Position numbers and translations under genes: made by a program
Notes under the pieces: generated by a model
What the model was told of the DNA's origin: nothing
Databases searched by the model: none
Seen by the model: the letters and a program-made list of their open reading frames with translations, nothing else
Origin: JAJFJD01 sp965228975
GTDB lineage: Bacteria; Pseudomonadota; Alphaproteobacteria; UBA8366
Length of the DNA: 64,000 nucleotides
Assembly: GCA_965228975.1 (NCBI GenBank)
Contig: OZ245851.1
Span: 806,001 to 870,000 of the forward strand
Direction: 5' to 3'
Part shown: positions 45,789-55,630 of the stretch, in pieces
Numbering within the stretch: position 1 is the first letter of the stretch
Layout of the letters: every line of letters begins with the position of its first letter

Positions 45789-46691
45789 TTATTGCGAACG
45801 CAATCTTGGATCCAATGTATCCCGGACCGCGTCGCCGAACAGGTTGAAGCCGAAGACGGCCAGCGTAATCGCCAAGCCCGGGAAAACCGCAACCCAAGGC
45901 GCGCTTTCCGCATACTCTTCGGCGCCGCCCTGGAGCATCAGGCCCCATGCCGGTGTCGGCTCCTGGACCCCGAGGCCGAGGTAGGAGAGCGATGCTTCAA
46001 GCAGAATCGCCTGTCCGACGAAAGCCGTTAGCATGATCAGGAAGGGCGCCATCACGTTCGGCGCCATATGCCGCATGATGATCCGCATATGGCTGAAGCC
46101 CATCGCCCGCGCCGCATCGACATACGGGATTTCGCGGATGGCCAGGGCGTTCGAACGCACGACCCGCGCACAGCGTGGAATGAACGGGATGGTGATCGCG
46201 ATGATCACGTTTTGCGTTCCGGTCCCGAAGATCGAGACAACGGCCAGCGCCATGATGATCAGCGGGAAGGCCATGAACACGTCCATGACGCGTTGGAAGA
46301 TCAGGTCGATCTTGCCGCCGAAATAGGCGCTGCCGACACCGAGGATCAGCCCGATGAAGGAGCCGACGAAGGCCGCCACGAAGCCGACGAACAGGGCTGT
46401 TCGGGCACCGTAGACGATCCGGGTCCAGAGGTCGCGGCCGAACTGGTCGGTGCCCAGCCAGAACTCGGTCCCCGGCGGCACCAGCATATGTTCGAAGGAA
46501 TTCTCCTCCGGATGGAACGGCGTGAGGTAATTCGCGAAAATCGCCAGCACGATCATGACCAATACCAGGATTCCGCCCATCGCGCCGAGCGGGTTCTTGC
46601 GCATCAAATCGATGGCGCGCTCCCCCCACGACCGCTGATCGAATAGTTCTTCGATGTCGGCGTGAGCTTGGGTTTCTTCTACAGTACTCAT
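45789..46691 (-). CDS. Oligopeptide-type ABC permease, DppC family (first copy)
   Basis: A 300-residue permease starting at the ATG at 46691 with a strong GGGAGGA ribosome site. Motifs are GAMGGILVLVMIVLAIFANY, EFWLGTDQFGRDLWTRIVYG, EAA loop IREIPYVDAARAMGFSHMRI and the C-terminal block shared with the downstream copy. It pairs with the DppB-type permease to form the translocation channel. Confidence 0.94.
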   Translation of the reverse strand: MSTVEETQAHADIEELFDQRSWGERAIDLMRKNPLGAMGGILVLVMIVLAIFANYLTPFHPEENSFEHMLVPPGTEFWLGTDQFGRDLWTRIVYGARTALFVGFVAAFVGSFIGLILGVGSAYFGGKIDLIFQRVMDVFMAFPLIIMALAVVSIFGTGTQNVIIAITIPFIPRCARVVRSNALAIREIPYVDAARAMGFSHMRIIMRHMAPNVMAPFLIMLTAFVGQAILLEASLSYLGLGVQEPTPAWGLMLQGGAEEYAESAPWVAVFPGLAITLAVFGFNLFGDAVRDTLDPRLRSQ

Positions 46692-46705
46692 GTCAGATTT
46701 CCTCC

Positions 46706-47677
46706 CTAGCTGTACCGAATTCGAGGATCGAGCCAAGCATAGAAGATGTCGACCACCAGATTGGTAATGACGAAGATTAGGGCAACGAGCATGACCAGCG
46801 CCTGCGTTAGCGTAAAGTCATGGTTCGTCACCGATTCGACGAAGAGCTTGCCGAGGCCGTTCAAGTTGAACACCTGTTCGGTAACGACCAGGCCACCCAT
46901 CAGGAAGGCAAACTCGATGCCGATCACCGTAACCACCGGCAACATGGCGTTTTTCAGCGCATGCCGGTTGATGATGATCTTCTCCAGGAGGCCCTTCGCC
47001 CGGGCGGTCCGGACGTAGTCCTCACGCAACACCTCCAGCAGGGCCGAGCGTGTCATGCGGGTCGCTACCGCGGAATAGCGATACCCGGTTGCCAGTGCGG
47101 GCCAAATAAGCTGTGAGAGGTTGCCAAGCGGGTCTTCCCATGGATCGACGTATTCGATCGGCGGCATCCAGGGGGTGCCGAACCACGCCTGGGTCGTGAT
47201 CAACAGGCCGAGGATGATCAGGATGCCGAGCCAGAAGGAGGGCATCGCGATGCCGGCGATGCTGAAGGTACGCACGACATAGTCGATCCAAGTATTCTGT
47301 TTGATCGCGGAAATCGTACCCATCGGGATCGAAATGATGACGCTGACGACGGTCGCGATGATGGCGACCTGCATCGACAATTCGAACCGCAACCCGATTT
47401 CATGGGTAATCTGCTGACCGGTCCACATGGACTTGCCGAGGTCGAATGTGAAGAACCCGGAGATGAAGTCCCAGAATTGGACAATCATCGGCTGGTCCAT
47501 ACCGAGGTCGATTTGGCAGGCTTTGATGGCCGCCGGATCCACGAATGATCCTTCACCGGCCATGCGCAACTCGCACACGTCGCCCGGAATCAGCCGCAGT
47601 AGGCCGAACACCAGGATTGCTGCGCCGATCAGTGTCGGAAACATCAGCAAGATACGTTTGATCGTATATTTGTACAT
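46706..47677 (-). CDS. Oligopeptide-type ABC permease, DppB family
   Basis: A 323-residue permease with the DppB N-terminus YTIKRILLMFPTLIGAAILV and FGLLRLIPGDVCELRMAG. The middle reads FELSMQVAIIATVVSVIISI, with EAA loop LREDYVRTARAKGLLEKIII and C-terminal LVVDIFYAWLDPRIRYS. It lies 14 bases before the first DppC-type gene. Confidence 0.94.
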   Translation of the reverse strand: MYKYTIKRILLMFPTLIGAAILVFGLLRLIPGDVCELRMAGEGSFVDPAAIKACQIDLGMDQPMIVQFWDFISGFFTFDLGKSMWTGQQITHEIGLRFELSMQVAIIATVVSVIISIPMGTISAIKQNTWIDYVVRTFSIAGIAMPSFWLGILIILGLLITTQAWFGTPWMPPIEYVDPWEDPLGNLSQLIWPALATGYRYSAVATRMTRSALLEVLREDYVRTARAKGLLEKIIINRHALKNAMLPVVTVIGIEFAFLMGGLVVTEQVFNLNGLGKLFVESVTNHDFTLTQALVMLVALIFVITNLVVDIFYAWLDPRIRYS

Positions 47678-47751
47678 TTACTTTTTGCTCCGCGGTTCGC
47701 CCTCGAATCCAACGATTAGGATCGGCGGGCGTTCTCTAAGCTACCGTGCGC

Positions 47752-49374
47752 TCATCGTAGTTTGGGATCGATCCAAACCCGATCGAGCGCCTGGTTCAGG
47801 TAATGGCTGGGCGCAATGTTCCAGCCCTTAACATAGCTACGATGCGGATTGATCTTGTACCACCAGAAGGCAGGGATGTAGTGGCCTTGCCCGATAAGAT
47901 GGTTCTCGTAAGTCCGCATCTTCTTGTACTGGCCCTTCGGATCGGTCTCGTAGAGCATGTCGAAATACATCTCGTCGACCTTCTTATCCGTATGGCCTGA
48001 ATAGTTGTTGCCAGCATCGATCAACCATTTCGATACGTCGATCGTCGGATTGATGACCGTTTGGCAGTTGAAGTCGATAGATACGTCGAAGTCCTTCGTC
48101 TTTCGAAGGCCGGCATACCAGGGTCCGGACGGCACGACCTTCTGGTCCGCTTTGATGCCGACCTTGCGCCATTGATCGATTAGCCATGTGCCCACGACCT
48201 TATAGGGCTGATCGACGGCACGGTTCCAAAGCGTCAGATTCAAGGTTGACCGGCCGGCTTCGCCGAGCAGCTTCTTGCCCTTCGCGCGGCTGGCTTTCAG
48301 ATCCTTGGCGTATCCCGGAAGTTTTGACAGTTCCGCTTTCGAGGCTTCAAGCGTGTGACCTGGAAAGACGATACCGCCGACCGTTTTCACAATGGCGATC
48401 CGCGCGAGGTAGTTCGATCCGCCCCAGCGGTCGAGTGCATAACCCAGCGCCTGACGGACACGTACGTCCTGGAACTGTTTTTTGCGCTGGTTGGGGCTCG
48501 TACCCATCAGGCAGTTCCAGTTGCTTTCCTGTACCTTGATCTTCTTGCCCAGCGCCTTCACAAGATCGTCGCGCGCCTTCGGCGGGAACCCGCGGAATTC
48601 TATCGATGCCCGGTCGCCGCGGATTGCCTGCAGGCGGACCGACATCTTCGGCGCCGAGATCGCTTTATAACCATCCAGGTAGGGTTGCCCGTCCACGTGG
48701 AAATCGTCGTAGCGCTCGCCCTCGACGAATGCCCCAGGTTGATGCTGCACGAATTTGAACGCGCCGGTGCCGTTTACGTTCTTCTTGTGCCAGCCGTACC
48801 CGTTCTCGTCGATGTCCTTCTTCGAATAGACGAAGTTGAACGGCGACGCCAAAGCCGGAATAAGGGCGGGCAGGGGCCGTTTCAGGTTGACGACCAGGGT
48901 CGTTGCATTGGGTGCCTCGACACTTGCCACCTGGGTGTACCAAGCCTTGCGCGAACTCGGAACGCCCTTGGGCGGAAAGATGATCTTATCGAGCGTGGCC
49001 TTCAGATCGACCGACGATAGCGGAGCGCCGTCGTGGAATGTGACGCCGCTCTTGATCTTGAACGTATAGGTCTTCCCGCCGTTGCTCTTTGTCCATTTGC
49101 CTTCGCAAAGGTCGCAGATGATATCGGTCGGCGATTGGGGATTATCCGGGTTCACGCGCAGCAACAGGCTGTAGAACGGCCGGATCGGATGGATCATGCC
49201 GAAGGTGGTTTCCTGATGCCCGTCGTACGACGGAATCTTGCTGCCCACCACGAAACTCAGAACGCCGCCTCTTACGGGCGTCTCCGCGAGTGCCGCAGCG
49301 GACACCGCGCCGAACGCGAGAGAACCTCCCAACGCTACGGCGGCGGTTGCCAAACTCCGTCTAAATCTTGTCAT
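47752..49374 (-). CDS. ABC transporter substrate-binding protein, family 5
   Basis: A 540-residue periplasmic binding protein. The signal peptide is RRSLATAAVALGGSLAFGAV, cut near ALAETP. The SBP_bac_5 fold is shown by GKWTKSNGGKTYTFKIKSGV, TFHDGAPLSSVDLKATLDKI, RVRQALGYALDRW and KDFDVSIDFNCQTVINPTID. It captures a peptide or similar solute for the permeases encoded just downstream. The ligand cannot be read from sequence. Confidence 0.93.
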   Translation of the reverse strand: MTRFRRSLATAAVALGGSLAFGAVSAAALAETPVRGGVLSFVVGSKIPSYDGHQETTFGMIHPIRPFYSLLLRVNPDNPQSPTDIICDLCEGKWTKSNGGKTYTFKIKSGVTFHDGAPLSSVDLKATLDKIIFPPKGVPSSRKAWYTQVASVEAPNATTLVVNLKRPLPALIPALASPFNFVYSKKDIDENGYGWHKKNVNGTGAFKFVQHQPGAFVEGERYDDFHVDGQPYLDGYKAISAPKMSVRLQAIRGDRASIEFRGFPPKARDDLVKALGKKIKVQESNWNCLMGTSPNQRKKQFQDVRVRQALGYALDRWGGSNYLARIAIVKTVGGIVFPGHTLEASKAELSKLPGYAKDLKASRAKGKKLLGEAGRSTLNLTLWNRAVDQPYKVVGTWLIDQWRKVGIKADQKVVPSGPWYAGLRKTKDFDVSIDFNCQTVINPTIDVSKWLIDAGNNYSGHTDKKVDEMYFDMLYETDPKGQYKKMRTYENHLIGQGHYIPAFWWYKINPHRSYVKGWNIAPSHYLNQALDRVWIDPKLR

Positions 49375-49505
49375 CCTCCCATCCTACCTATTCAAACTCT
49401 TGAACAAACAGGGGCGCGAAGCCTAACGGTAACGGTCCGACGGCGTGTTCTTCTTGTTTCCGTCGGACATGCCTGCCAGCGTTCCTTCGTATGTTATGAC
49501 GCCGG

Positions 49506-50540
49506 TCAGACCTCGGTACAGGCCACCCAATGGCCAGGTTTGATTTCCCGGAACTCCGGCACGGCTTTCGAGCAGCCGTCCACCGCCATTTCACAGCGCG
49601 GATGGAAGACGCAACCGCTCGGCGGATTGATCGGACTGGGAATTTCGCCCTTGATCACCTGATGCTCGCGGGTTGCTTCGAGTGTCGGGTCCGGAATCGG
49701 CACCGCATTCAACAGCGCCTTGGTGTAGGGATGAACCGGATTGTCGAACAGCTCGTCGCAATCCGCCAATTCGACCATCTTGCCCAGATACATGACCGCC
49801 ACCCGATGGCAGAGATGCCGAACGACGCTAAGGTCATGCGAAATGAACAGGTAGGTCAGGCCGAACTCGTCGCGCAAATCCTCCAGCAGGTTGATAACCT
49901 GCGCCTGAATCGACACGTCGAGCGCCGACACGGCTTCGTCGCAGACGATGAACTCCGGATTCATCGCCAAAGCGCGGGCGATGCCGACGCGTTGACGTTG
50001 ACCGCCGCTCATTTCATGTGGATATCGATCCGCGAAGCGCGGGCTCAATCCGCAGACATTGAGCAGTTCAAGCACTCGTTTATCGCGGCTCGCTTGATCG
50101 GTGATGATGTTGTGCACCCGCATGGGCTCGGACAGAATCTCGCCGATCTTCATCCGCGGATTCAGCGAACTGTATGGATCCTGGAAGATAACCTGAATCT
50201 TCTGGCGAAACGGGGCCATGCCCTTCGAGTCCAGCGTATTCAGGTTGGTTCCTTCGTACAGGATTTCGCCGTCGGTCGGATTTTCGAGTTGCAGGATGCA
50301 TCGGCCGGTTGTGGTCTTACCACAGCCCGATTCGCCCACGAGGCCCAGCGTTTCGCCTTTTTTGATGCTGAAGCTGATCCCGTCGACGGCTTTAACATGC
50401 GCCACGACTTTCGGGATGATGACGCCCTCGGTCACCGGGAAATGCATCTTGAGATTCTTGACTTCAATCAGCGTCTCGCCCAACGCGCTCTGCGCGGCGG
50501 GGGTGGCATCGGTAGATTGCATTGCGGTTGCTTCACTCAT
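49506..50540 (-). CDS. Oligopeptide ABC transporter ATPase, DppF family
   Basis: A 344-residue ATPase from the ATG at 50540, overlapping the DppD-type gene by 4 bases. Walker A is GLVGESGCGKTTTGRCILQL, signature PHEMSGGQRQRVGIARALAM, and Walker B EFIVCDEAVSALDVSIQAQV. The C-terminal oligopeptide/dipeptide domain has CVFHPRCEMAVDGCSKAVPE. It powers the importer with its partner ATPase. Confidence 0.95.
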   Translation of the reverse strand: MSEATAMQSTDATPAAQSALGETLIEVKNLKMHFPVTEGVIIPKVVAHVKAVDGISFSIKKGETLGLVGESGCGKTTTGRCILQLENPTDGEILYEGTNLNTLDSKGMAPFRQKIQVIFQDPYSSLNPRMKIGEILSEPMRVHNIITDQASRDKRVLELLNVCGLSPRFADRYPHEMSGGQRQRVGIARALAMNPEFIVCDEAVSALDVSIQAQVINLLEDLRDEFGLTYLFISHDLSVVRHLCHRVAVMYLGKMVELADCDELFDNPVHPYTKALLNAVPIPDPTLEATREHQVIKGEIPSPINPPSGCVFHPRCEMAVDGCSKAVPEFREIKPGHWVACTEV

Positions 50541-51535
50541 GACACGGGGTTCCCAGCCGAGGTTAGATTGTCTTTTTCCCAGCACGCGGAGTAATGCCCG
50601 GGCGAAACCTCGAGAAGCTCCGGACGCTCCTGCGCGCACTTATCGGTTGCGAACCGGCAGCGGGGCCGGAACGGGCAGTCGACACCCAACCGCGCAAGAT
50701 CGGGCGGCTGCCCTTCGACCGGGTCCAACTTGGCCGCGCGGGGCTGGTCGAGCCGCGGCACGGATTTCAACAGCGCAAGCGTGTATGGGTGTTTCGGGTT
50801 GTGGTAAATCTCTTCGGCGGTACCGGTCTCGATGATCCTGCCCGCATACATGACGTTCACGCGGTCCGCGTAGCGCGCCACGACACCAAGGTTATGCGTG
50901 ATCACGATCAAGGCCACGTCCAGGCGTCGGGTCAGATCCTTCATCAGTTCAAGGATCTGCGCCTGAATCGTCACGTCCAATGCCGTGGTCGGTTCGTCGG
51001 CGATGATCAGCTTCGGCTCGCAGGCGAGCGCGATGGCGATCATCACGCGCTGCCGCATGCCGCCCGATAGATGATGCGGGTATTGCGACAGCCGGCGCTC
51101 CGGTTCCGAGATGCCGACCATGCCGAGCAACTCGACGGCGCGGGCGTTGCATTCTTCCTCGCTCATGCCGAGATGATGTTGCAACGTTTCGGTGATCTGC
51201 AGTCCGATCGTCAGCACCGGGTTCAACGACGTCATCGGCTCCTGGAAGATCATCGCGATATCGTTTCCGCGTACCGACCGCATTTCCTGGTCGGACAGCT
51301 GAAGCAGATCGCGTCCCTGGAACTTGATGCTCCCGCCGACGACTTTCCCTGGGGGATCGGCGACGAGCCGAAGGATAGACAAGGCGCTTACCGATTTACC
51401 GCAGCCGGACTCACCGACCACGGCGACAGTTTCGCCTTCTTCAACATTATATGAAATGCCGTCGACCGCCTTGACGGTTCCAGCCGACGTGAAGAACTGC
51501 GTCTGCAGCCCTTCAATCTCAAGGAGATTGGCCAC
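50537..51535 (-). CDS. Oligopeptide ABC transporter ATPase, DppD family
   Basis: A 332-residue ATPase. I chose the GTG at 51535 because AGGGGGG lies 4 to 9 bases upstream and the protein then starts ANLLEIEGLQTQFFTSAGTV. Walker A is VAVVGESGCGKSVSALSILR, signature PHHLSGGMRQRVMIAIALAC, Walker B KLIIADEPTTALDVTIQAQI, and the C-terminal cysteine-containing segment is CPFRPRCRFATDKCAQERPE. It is the first gene of the transporter operon. Confidence 0.94.
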   Translation of the reverse strand: MANLLEIEGLQTQFFTSAGTVKAVDGISYNVEEGETVAVVGESGCGKSVSALSILRLVADPPGKVVGGSIKFQGRDLLQLSDQEMRSVRGNDIAMIFQEPMTSLNPVLTIGLQITETLQHHLGMSEEECNARAVELLGMVGISEPERRLSQYPHHLSGGMRQRVMIAIALACEPKLIIADEPTTALDVTIQAQILELMKDLTRRLDVALIVITHNLGVVARYADRVNVMYAGRIIETGTAEEIYHNPKHPYTLALLKSVPRLDQPRAAKLDPVEGQPPDLARLGVDCPFRPRCRFATDKCAQERPELLEVSPGHYSACWEKDNLTSAGNPVS

Positions 51536-51892
51536 GCGCCCCCCTAGTGGTTGTTGCACTTATTTTTCATTACACCAGAATTGTCGGACAGACGGTAGGG
51601 AGGACCGCGATGCTTGTCAATCTCGATGTCGGAACCGCACCAACATCGTGATCGAGGCGGAGGGAGATCACCTATTCCCCATGAATGCGCTTGCAAGGGC
51701 GGCCATTTCAATCCATTGAAATCGTTAACAGGTTGGACGCCTAAACGTTCGTATTCGACCCGTTGAATCGTTAGAATTTCACGGCTAACCCGTTAAGCGG
51801 TTATGGTCAAAGAAGGATTAGGCTGGCTTTGCCGCCCGTTTAATCACTGAATCGCCGTTTCGGCCCAGAATCGAGGAATCGAGACCGTCAAT
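51536..51892. other. Intergenic region between the ABC operon and the VOC gene
   Basis: These 357 bases contain divergent control DNA. Several short CGTTA/TAACG steps recur between 51720 and 51805 (for example GAATCGTTAG and CCGTTAAGCGGTTA), but no long repeat or gene is convincing. The region is clearly more AT-rich than its surroundings. Confidence 0.4.
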
Positions 51893-52822
51893 ATGAACCC
51901 GGCGATACTCTCATATGTAGCGTTGGTTGCGCGCGATCCGGATGCGGTTGCAGCTATATTCGGAGACACTCTCGGCATGGCGGCGCTGCCCGTCGTGGTA
52001 GATGGCGGGCGCACCGTGCCGGCCTTCGCGGCCGGGAACGCCGCGCTGTTGGTGTTCGATCCGGACGACCCTTTCCTTGGCGGTTCGGCCGATCCGGGGC
52101 TGCATCACGTCGCGTTCGCATGCGAGGACGCGCAAGCATGGGCAGAATCGGCGGGAATTGCGGTAGATGACCGATGCGGGGACCATGTAGTGGGCGGCGA
52201 TCCGCAGACGCTATTGGATCCGGCGGCGACGTTGGGGGTGCGGACCCGGCTGGGCGCCCCGTTGGACATCCCCGACGGCTCCGGCGGCCCGATCGAGCGA
52301 ATCGATCATCTCGGCATCGCTTCGGCCGACAACCGTGCCGCCGTCGAGCTGTTCTCGGATGGGATGGGATTCGCGGTCGAAAGCCAGCAGACCGATCTGG
52401 AAGTGCGCACCGTGGTCGAGAGTTTCACCTCCGACAAATACGGTGTGGTGTACCAGAACCGGGCGCCTGAGGTGGTCGGCGGCCTGCGGGTCGCGTTTAT
52501 CACCGTCGGCGATTGCGAGTTGGAGTTCCTTCAGAATTTCGATCCCGAGCATAAGGCGGAGATCGAGCACGGGCGTGCCGGCACGACGAAACAGGATCAG
52601 GGCGCCATTACGCGGTATATCGAGCGTCGCGGGGCGGGCTTGCATCACCTCGCTCTAAAGACAGGTGATATCGATCGAACGTTATCGGCCTTGGCCAAAG
52701 CCGGTCTTCGGATGATCGACCAAACCGGCCGCCCGGGATCGCGGCGCGCCCGCATCGGATTTGTGCACCCGGCGGCCCTTGGGGGCATCCTCGTGCACCT
52801 TGTCGAGCGGCAAGACGTCTAA
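51893..52822 (+). CDS. VOC-superfamily protein (two glyoxalase-like modules)
   Basis: A 309-residue protein with two VOC modules. The first (about 1-125) starts AILSYVALVARDPDAVAAIF and has LHHVAFACEDAQAWAESAGI. The second (about 135-305) starts GPIERIDHLGIASADNRAAV and has GLHHLALKTGDIDRTLSALA. His and Glu residues for a metal site (HLGIA, CELEFLQ, HHLALK) are present. It resembles methylmalonyl-CoA epimerase and 4-hydroxyphenylpyruvate dioxygenase-like proteins; the reaction is unknown. Confidence 0.82.
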   Translation: MNPAILSYVALVARDPDAVAAIFGDTLGMAALPVVVDGGRTVPAFAAGNAALLVFDPDDPFLGGSADPGLHHVAFACEDAQAWAESAGIAVDDRCGDHVVGGDPQTLLDPAATLGVRTRLGAPLDIPDGSGGPIERIDHLGIASADNRAAVELFSDGMGFAVESQQTDLEVRTVVESFTSDKYGVVYQNRAPEVVGGLRVAFITVGDCELEFLQNFDPEHKAEIEHGRAGTTKQDQGAITRYIERRGAGLHHLALKTGDIDRTLSALAKAGLRMIDQTGRPGSRRARIGFVHPAALGGILVHLVERQDV

Positions 52823-52877
52823 AGCGGCATCCAGACGTCGATACGCCAGCCGTATCATGAATTTTCGTTTCAGGACT

Positions 52878-55505
52878 CTAGCGGCGATTGCGAACCATGG
52901 CCCGCTCAAGGGCCGGACGCCGATAGGGGGTGGCCGGTTCGCGCGTACGACCGGCGGTCGGCCGGAGTTGTATAGTGGTTTCGAGGCACTGGAGCGCGAC
53001 TGCCGCTCCGTAGGGCAGACTTTGAAGGAGCAACAGCAGGGCAAACTGCGTTTGTTCGGCGACATGATGCGGATTGTTCACGAGCAGTAGCGTCGACGCG
53101 ATGGCGAGCAGAGCGCCAAGCACGCACTCCGGCAAAATCCGCGTGAGTTGCCGAAAAACTGAAACCGCGCGGCCGGCGCCGCCTTTGGGCGTGCGCCGGA
53201 AGGGAAGCGGTCGCCCGAGTATTCCGGCGAGGACCGCGCGGGCCACCGTGAACTGCAGGCTCATCGCCGCCGCGGCGGCCGCCGCAATACGTCGCGGCGA
53301 CCGGGTCACGCGCCGAAAATAAAGCAGACCGGTGTGCAGCAGCATGACGAGATAGGCGGCGAATACCGGGACAATTAATGAAGTCGGGGGGAAGGCGAGC
53401 AGGCCCAGCAGGATGAACGGCGTCGCGGCGAGATTGAGGATGGCAAGGCCCGTCGCGGCGGAATCGGAAAGCCATGTGAGCCAACCGGCAGCGAAATGCC
53501 ACTTCTGAGGTTGGGAGAGGCCGCCACGGAACGGCAGCAAGGTCCGCCAGTGTTTCCGCAGAATCTGCATCGCGCCATAGGCCCAACGCTGGCGCTGCGC
53601 CGCGTAGGCCGCCGTGTCGTCCGGCAGGATGCCTTGCCCGTATCGTAGCGTCGTGTAATGGGCAATCCCGCCGTTGGTCAATAACCGCAACCCCATTTCC
53701 GTATCTTCGACGATGGTATCGGTCGCCCAGGCGCCATTCGCGATGAGGGCTTCCTTGCGAAGCAACAGCATCGTGCCGTGCGTGATGATGGCGTTTGCCT
53801 CGTTGCGGTGGACCATGCCGATGTCAAAGAATCCGGCATACTCACTATTCATCATGCGTTGAACAGTATTGGTTTGTCGGTCGGTGTGATGTTGCGGAGC
53901 CTGGATCAGCGCCACCGCGCGATCCTGAAACAGCGGGACGAGATCGCGCAGCCAATTCCGCCGGACCCGGTAGTCCGCGTCGACCACCGCGATTACCTCT
54001 GCCGCCCGGTGCGTCCTGTCCAGTGCAGCGTTCAGTGCGCCTGCTTTGAAGCCGTCGACCTTCGGTAGATTGATGAAGCGGAAGCGCGCGCCCAATTCCC
54101 GGCAGTGGGCCTCGATCGGCTTCCACACCGTGTCGTCCGGCGTGTTGTTGATGACGACGAGAACCTCGAAGTCGGGATAGTCCAAGGCCGCAACGCTATC
54201 CAGGCAGGCGCGCAACACGGCGGGCCGCTCGCGGCAGGCCGGGATATGGATTGACACTTTCGGCGGATGATCCTGCGGCGGTACGGACGTCGGACATATC
54301 AACCGCCGCGGTGCCTTACCGGCGAGATCCCACGCAATGTCGCCGGCCCGAACGAGGCTCAACGCCGCCAGCGGAATCAGCAGGCCGAGGCCGAGAAGCC
54401 AGAAAACCGTCTCGCCGAGTGAAAGATATTGTGAGACGGGATATAGGATCGCCAGCGCGGCGCCGCCTCCGACGGTGTTCGCGGCCACGGCCAACAGTGC
54501 GCCCTGGGCCACGGTATGGCGGGTCGTTAGCAGGATCATGAGCGCGATCACGGCGCCCAGCGATAACGCCAGCGGCAACACGACCCGCCGATCGGTGGTA
54601 ACGGGACCGTCGAGCTGAAATTTCAGGCGCCCGTCCGCGGTCAGCAGACCCCAGTGCGGGCCGACGCGGCCTTCCGATGTTTTCCACGGCTGGTCGTAGG
54701 CTTCGATCAGGTTGTAGCCGATCCCCCGGTGCTGCGCCTGCGCGACGAAACGCCGGATTACCTCCGCCTGCCGCAAGGGACCGGGAACCGCCGCACCGTG
54801 GTTGTAGCCGTTGCTGGGCCAACCGAACTCGGCGATGACGATCTTCTTGCCGGGAAAGGCTGCCTGCAGCCGGTCGTAGAGTGTGGCGGCATAGGCAACG
54901 GCTTGTTCGGCCGGCAGTCCTTCCCAATAGGGCAGGATATGGACGGAGATGTAGTCCACCGCGTCGGCCAACGCCGGATATCGGAGCCAAACATGCCAGG
55001 GTTCGGCGGTCGTTACCGGCAACAGTGTTTTGGCTCGCGCGGCCTTCAGGTGGCGGATCAGGGCGGGAACCGAAATGTCCTCTCGCAGCAGGCTCTCGTT
55101 GCCGATGACAACGCCGTCAATGTTGGTATGCGTCTTTGCCGCGCGAAGGACGGCGCCGATTTCCCGTTCGGTCCGCATTCGGTCGCGACCGATCCAGGCG
55201 CCGAGTGTCACGCCCAGTCCGTGTTTCGCCGCCAGGGATGGCACGGCCTCCATGCTGCCGGCGGCACTGTAGGTCCGGATCGACCGGGTCAGTGTGCCAA
55301 GACGTGCGAGGTCCCGATCGATGCGCGCGATATCTGCGGCGGCATCCCGGTCGGTCCAGTTCACCGTGGGCGTTGTGTAGGACAGTGAGGCGACAGGGCC
55401 GGTTATCTCGGGAGGGTGAATCGTTCGCCCGGTCGCAAGCCAAACCAGTCCGTGAACGGCGGCGGCGATGCTCATGCATAGAACGACTTTGGCGAAATGC
55501 GCCAT
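52878..55505 (-). CDS. GH17-GT2 fusion, probable beta-glucan synthase
   Basis: An 875-residue membrane enzyme. An N-terminal helix is followed by a GH17-like barrel (about 40-300) with likely acid Glu in DGVVIGNESLLRED and nucleophile Glu in IVIAEFGWPSNGYNHG. Membrane helices follow, then a processive GT2 domain (about 400-660) with VIAVVDADYRVRRNWL, DTIVEDTEMGLRLL and the QxxRW motif QRQRWAYGAMQIL, and C-terminal membrane segments. This is the layout of NdvB-type proteins that make cyclic beta-1,3/1,6-glucans. The GGGAGG site supports the ATG at 55505. Confidence 0.9.
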   Translation of the reverse strand: MAHFAKVVLCMSIAAAVHGLVWLATGRTIHPPEITGPVASLSYTTPTVNWTDRDAAADIARIDRDLARLGTLTRSIRTYSAAGSMEAVPSLAAKHGLGVTLGAWIGRDRMRTEREIGAVLRAAKTHTNIDGVVIGNESLLREDISVPALIRHLKAARAKTLLPVTTAEPWHVWLRYPALADAVDYISVHILPYWEGLPAEQAVAYAATLYDRLQAAFPGKKIVIAEFGWPSNGYNHGAAVPGPLRQAEVIRRFVAQAQHRGIGYNLIEAYDQPWKTSEGRVGPHWGLLTADGRLKFQLDGPVTTDRRVVLPLALSLGAVIALMILLTTRHTVAQGALLAVAANTVGGGAALAILYPVSQYLSLGETVFWLLGLGLLIPLAALSLVRAGDIAWDLAGKAPRRLICPTSVPPQDHPPKVSIHIPACRERPAVLRACLDSVAALDYPDFEVLVVINNTPDDTVWKPIEAHCRELGARFRFINLPKVDGFKAGALNAALDRTHRAAEVIAVVDADYRVRRNWLRDLVPLFQDRAVALIQAPQHHTDRQTNTVQRMMNSEYAGFFDIGMVHRNEANAIITHGTMLLLRKEALIANGAWATDTIVEDTEMGLRLLTNGGIAHYTTLRYGQGILPDDTAAYAAQRQRWAYGAMQILRKHWRTLLPFRGGLSQPQKWHFAAGWLTWLSDSAATGLAILNLAATPFILLGLLAFPPTSLIVPVFAAYLVMLLHTGLLYFRRVTRSPRRIAAAAAAAMSLQFTVARAVLAGILGRPLPFRRTPKGGAGRAVSVFRQLTRILPECVLGALLAIASTLLLVNNPHHVAEQTQFALLLLLQSLPYGAAVALQCLETTIQLRPTAGRTREPATPYRRPALERAMVRNRR

Positions 55506-55630
55506 GTGCCTCCCACGATCCCGTTCGAGCCGGTCCTTGGCGGCGAGTTCGCGCCGATGACGGGACCGGGGTGATCCTCCGTCTATTCGAGTTATGTAGG
55601 GGCTTGGCGGGGGGAGGGCAAAAAAATTGT

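Noticed and set aside
51720..51810. Recurring CGTTA/TAACG steps before the VOC gene as a repeat array
   Set aside because: The copies are short, irregularly spaced and mixed in orientation; chance is likely in this AT-rich stretch.
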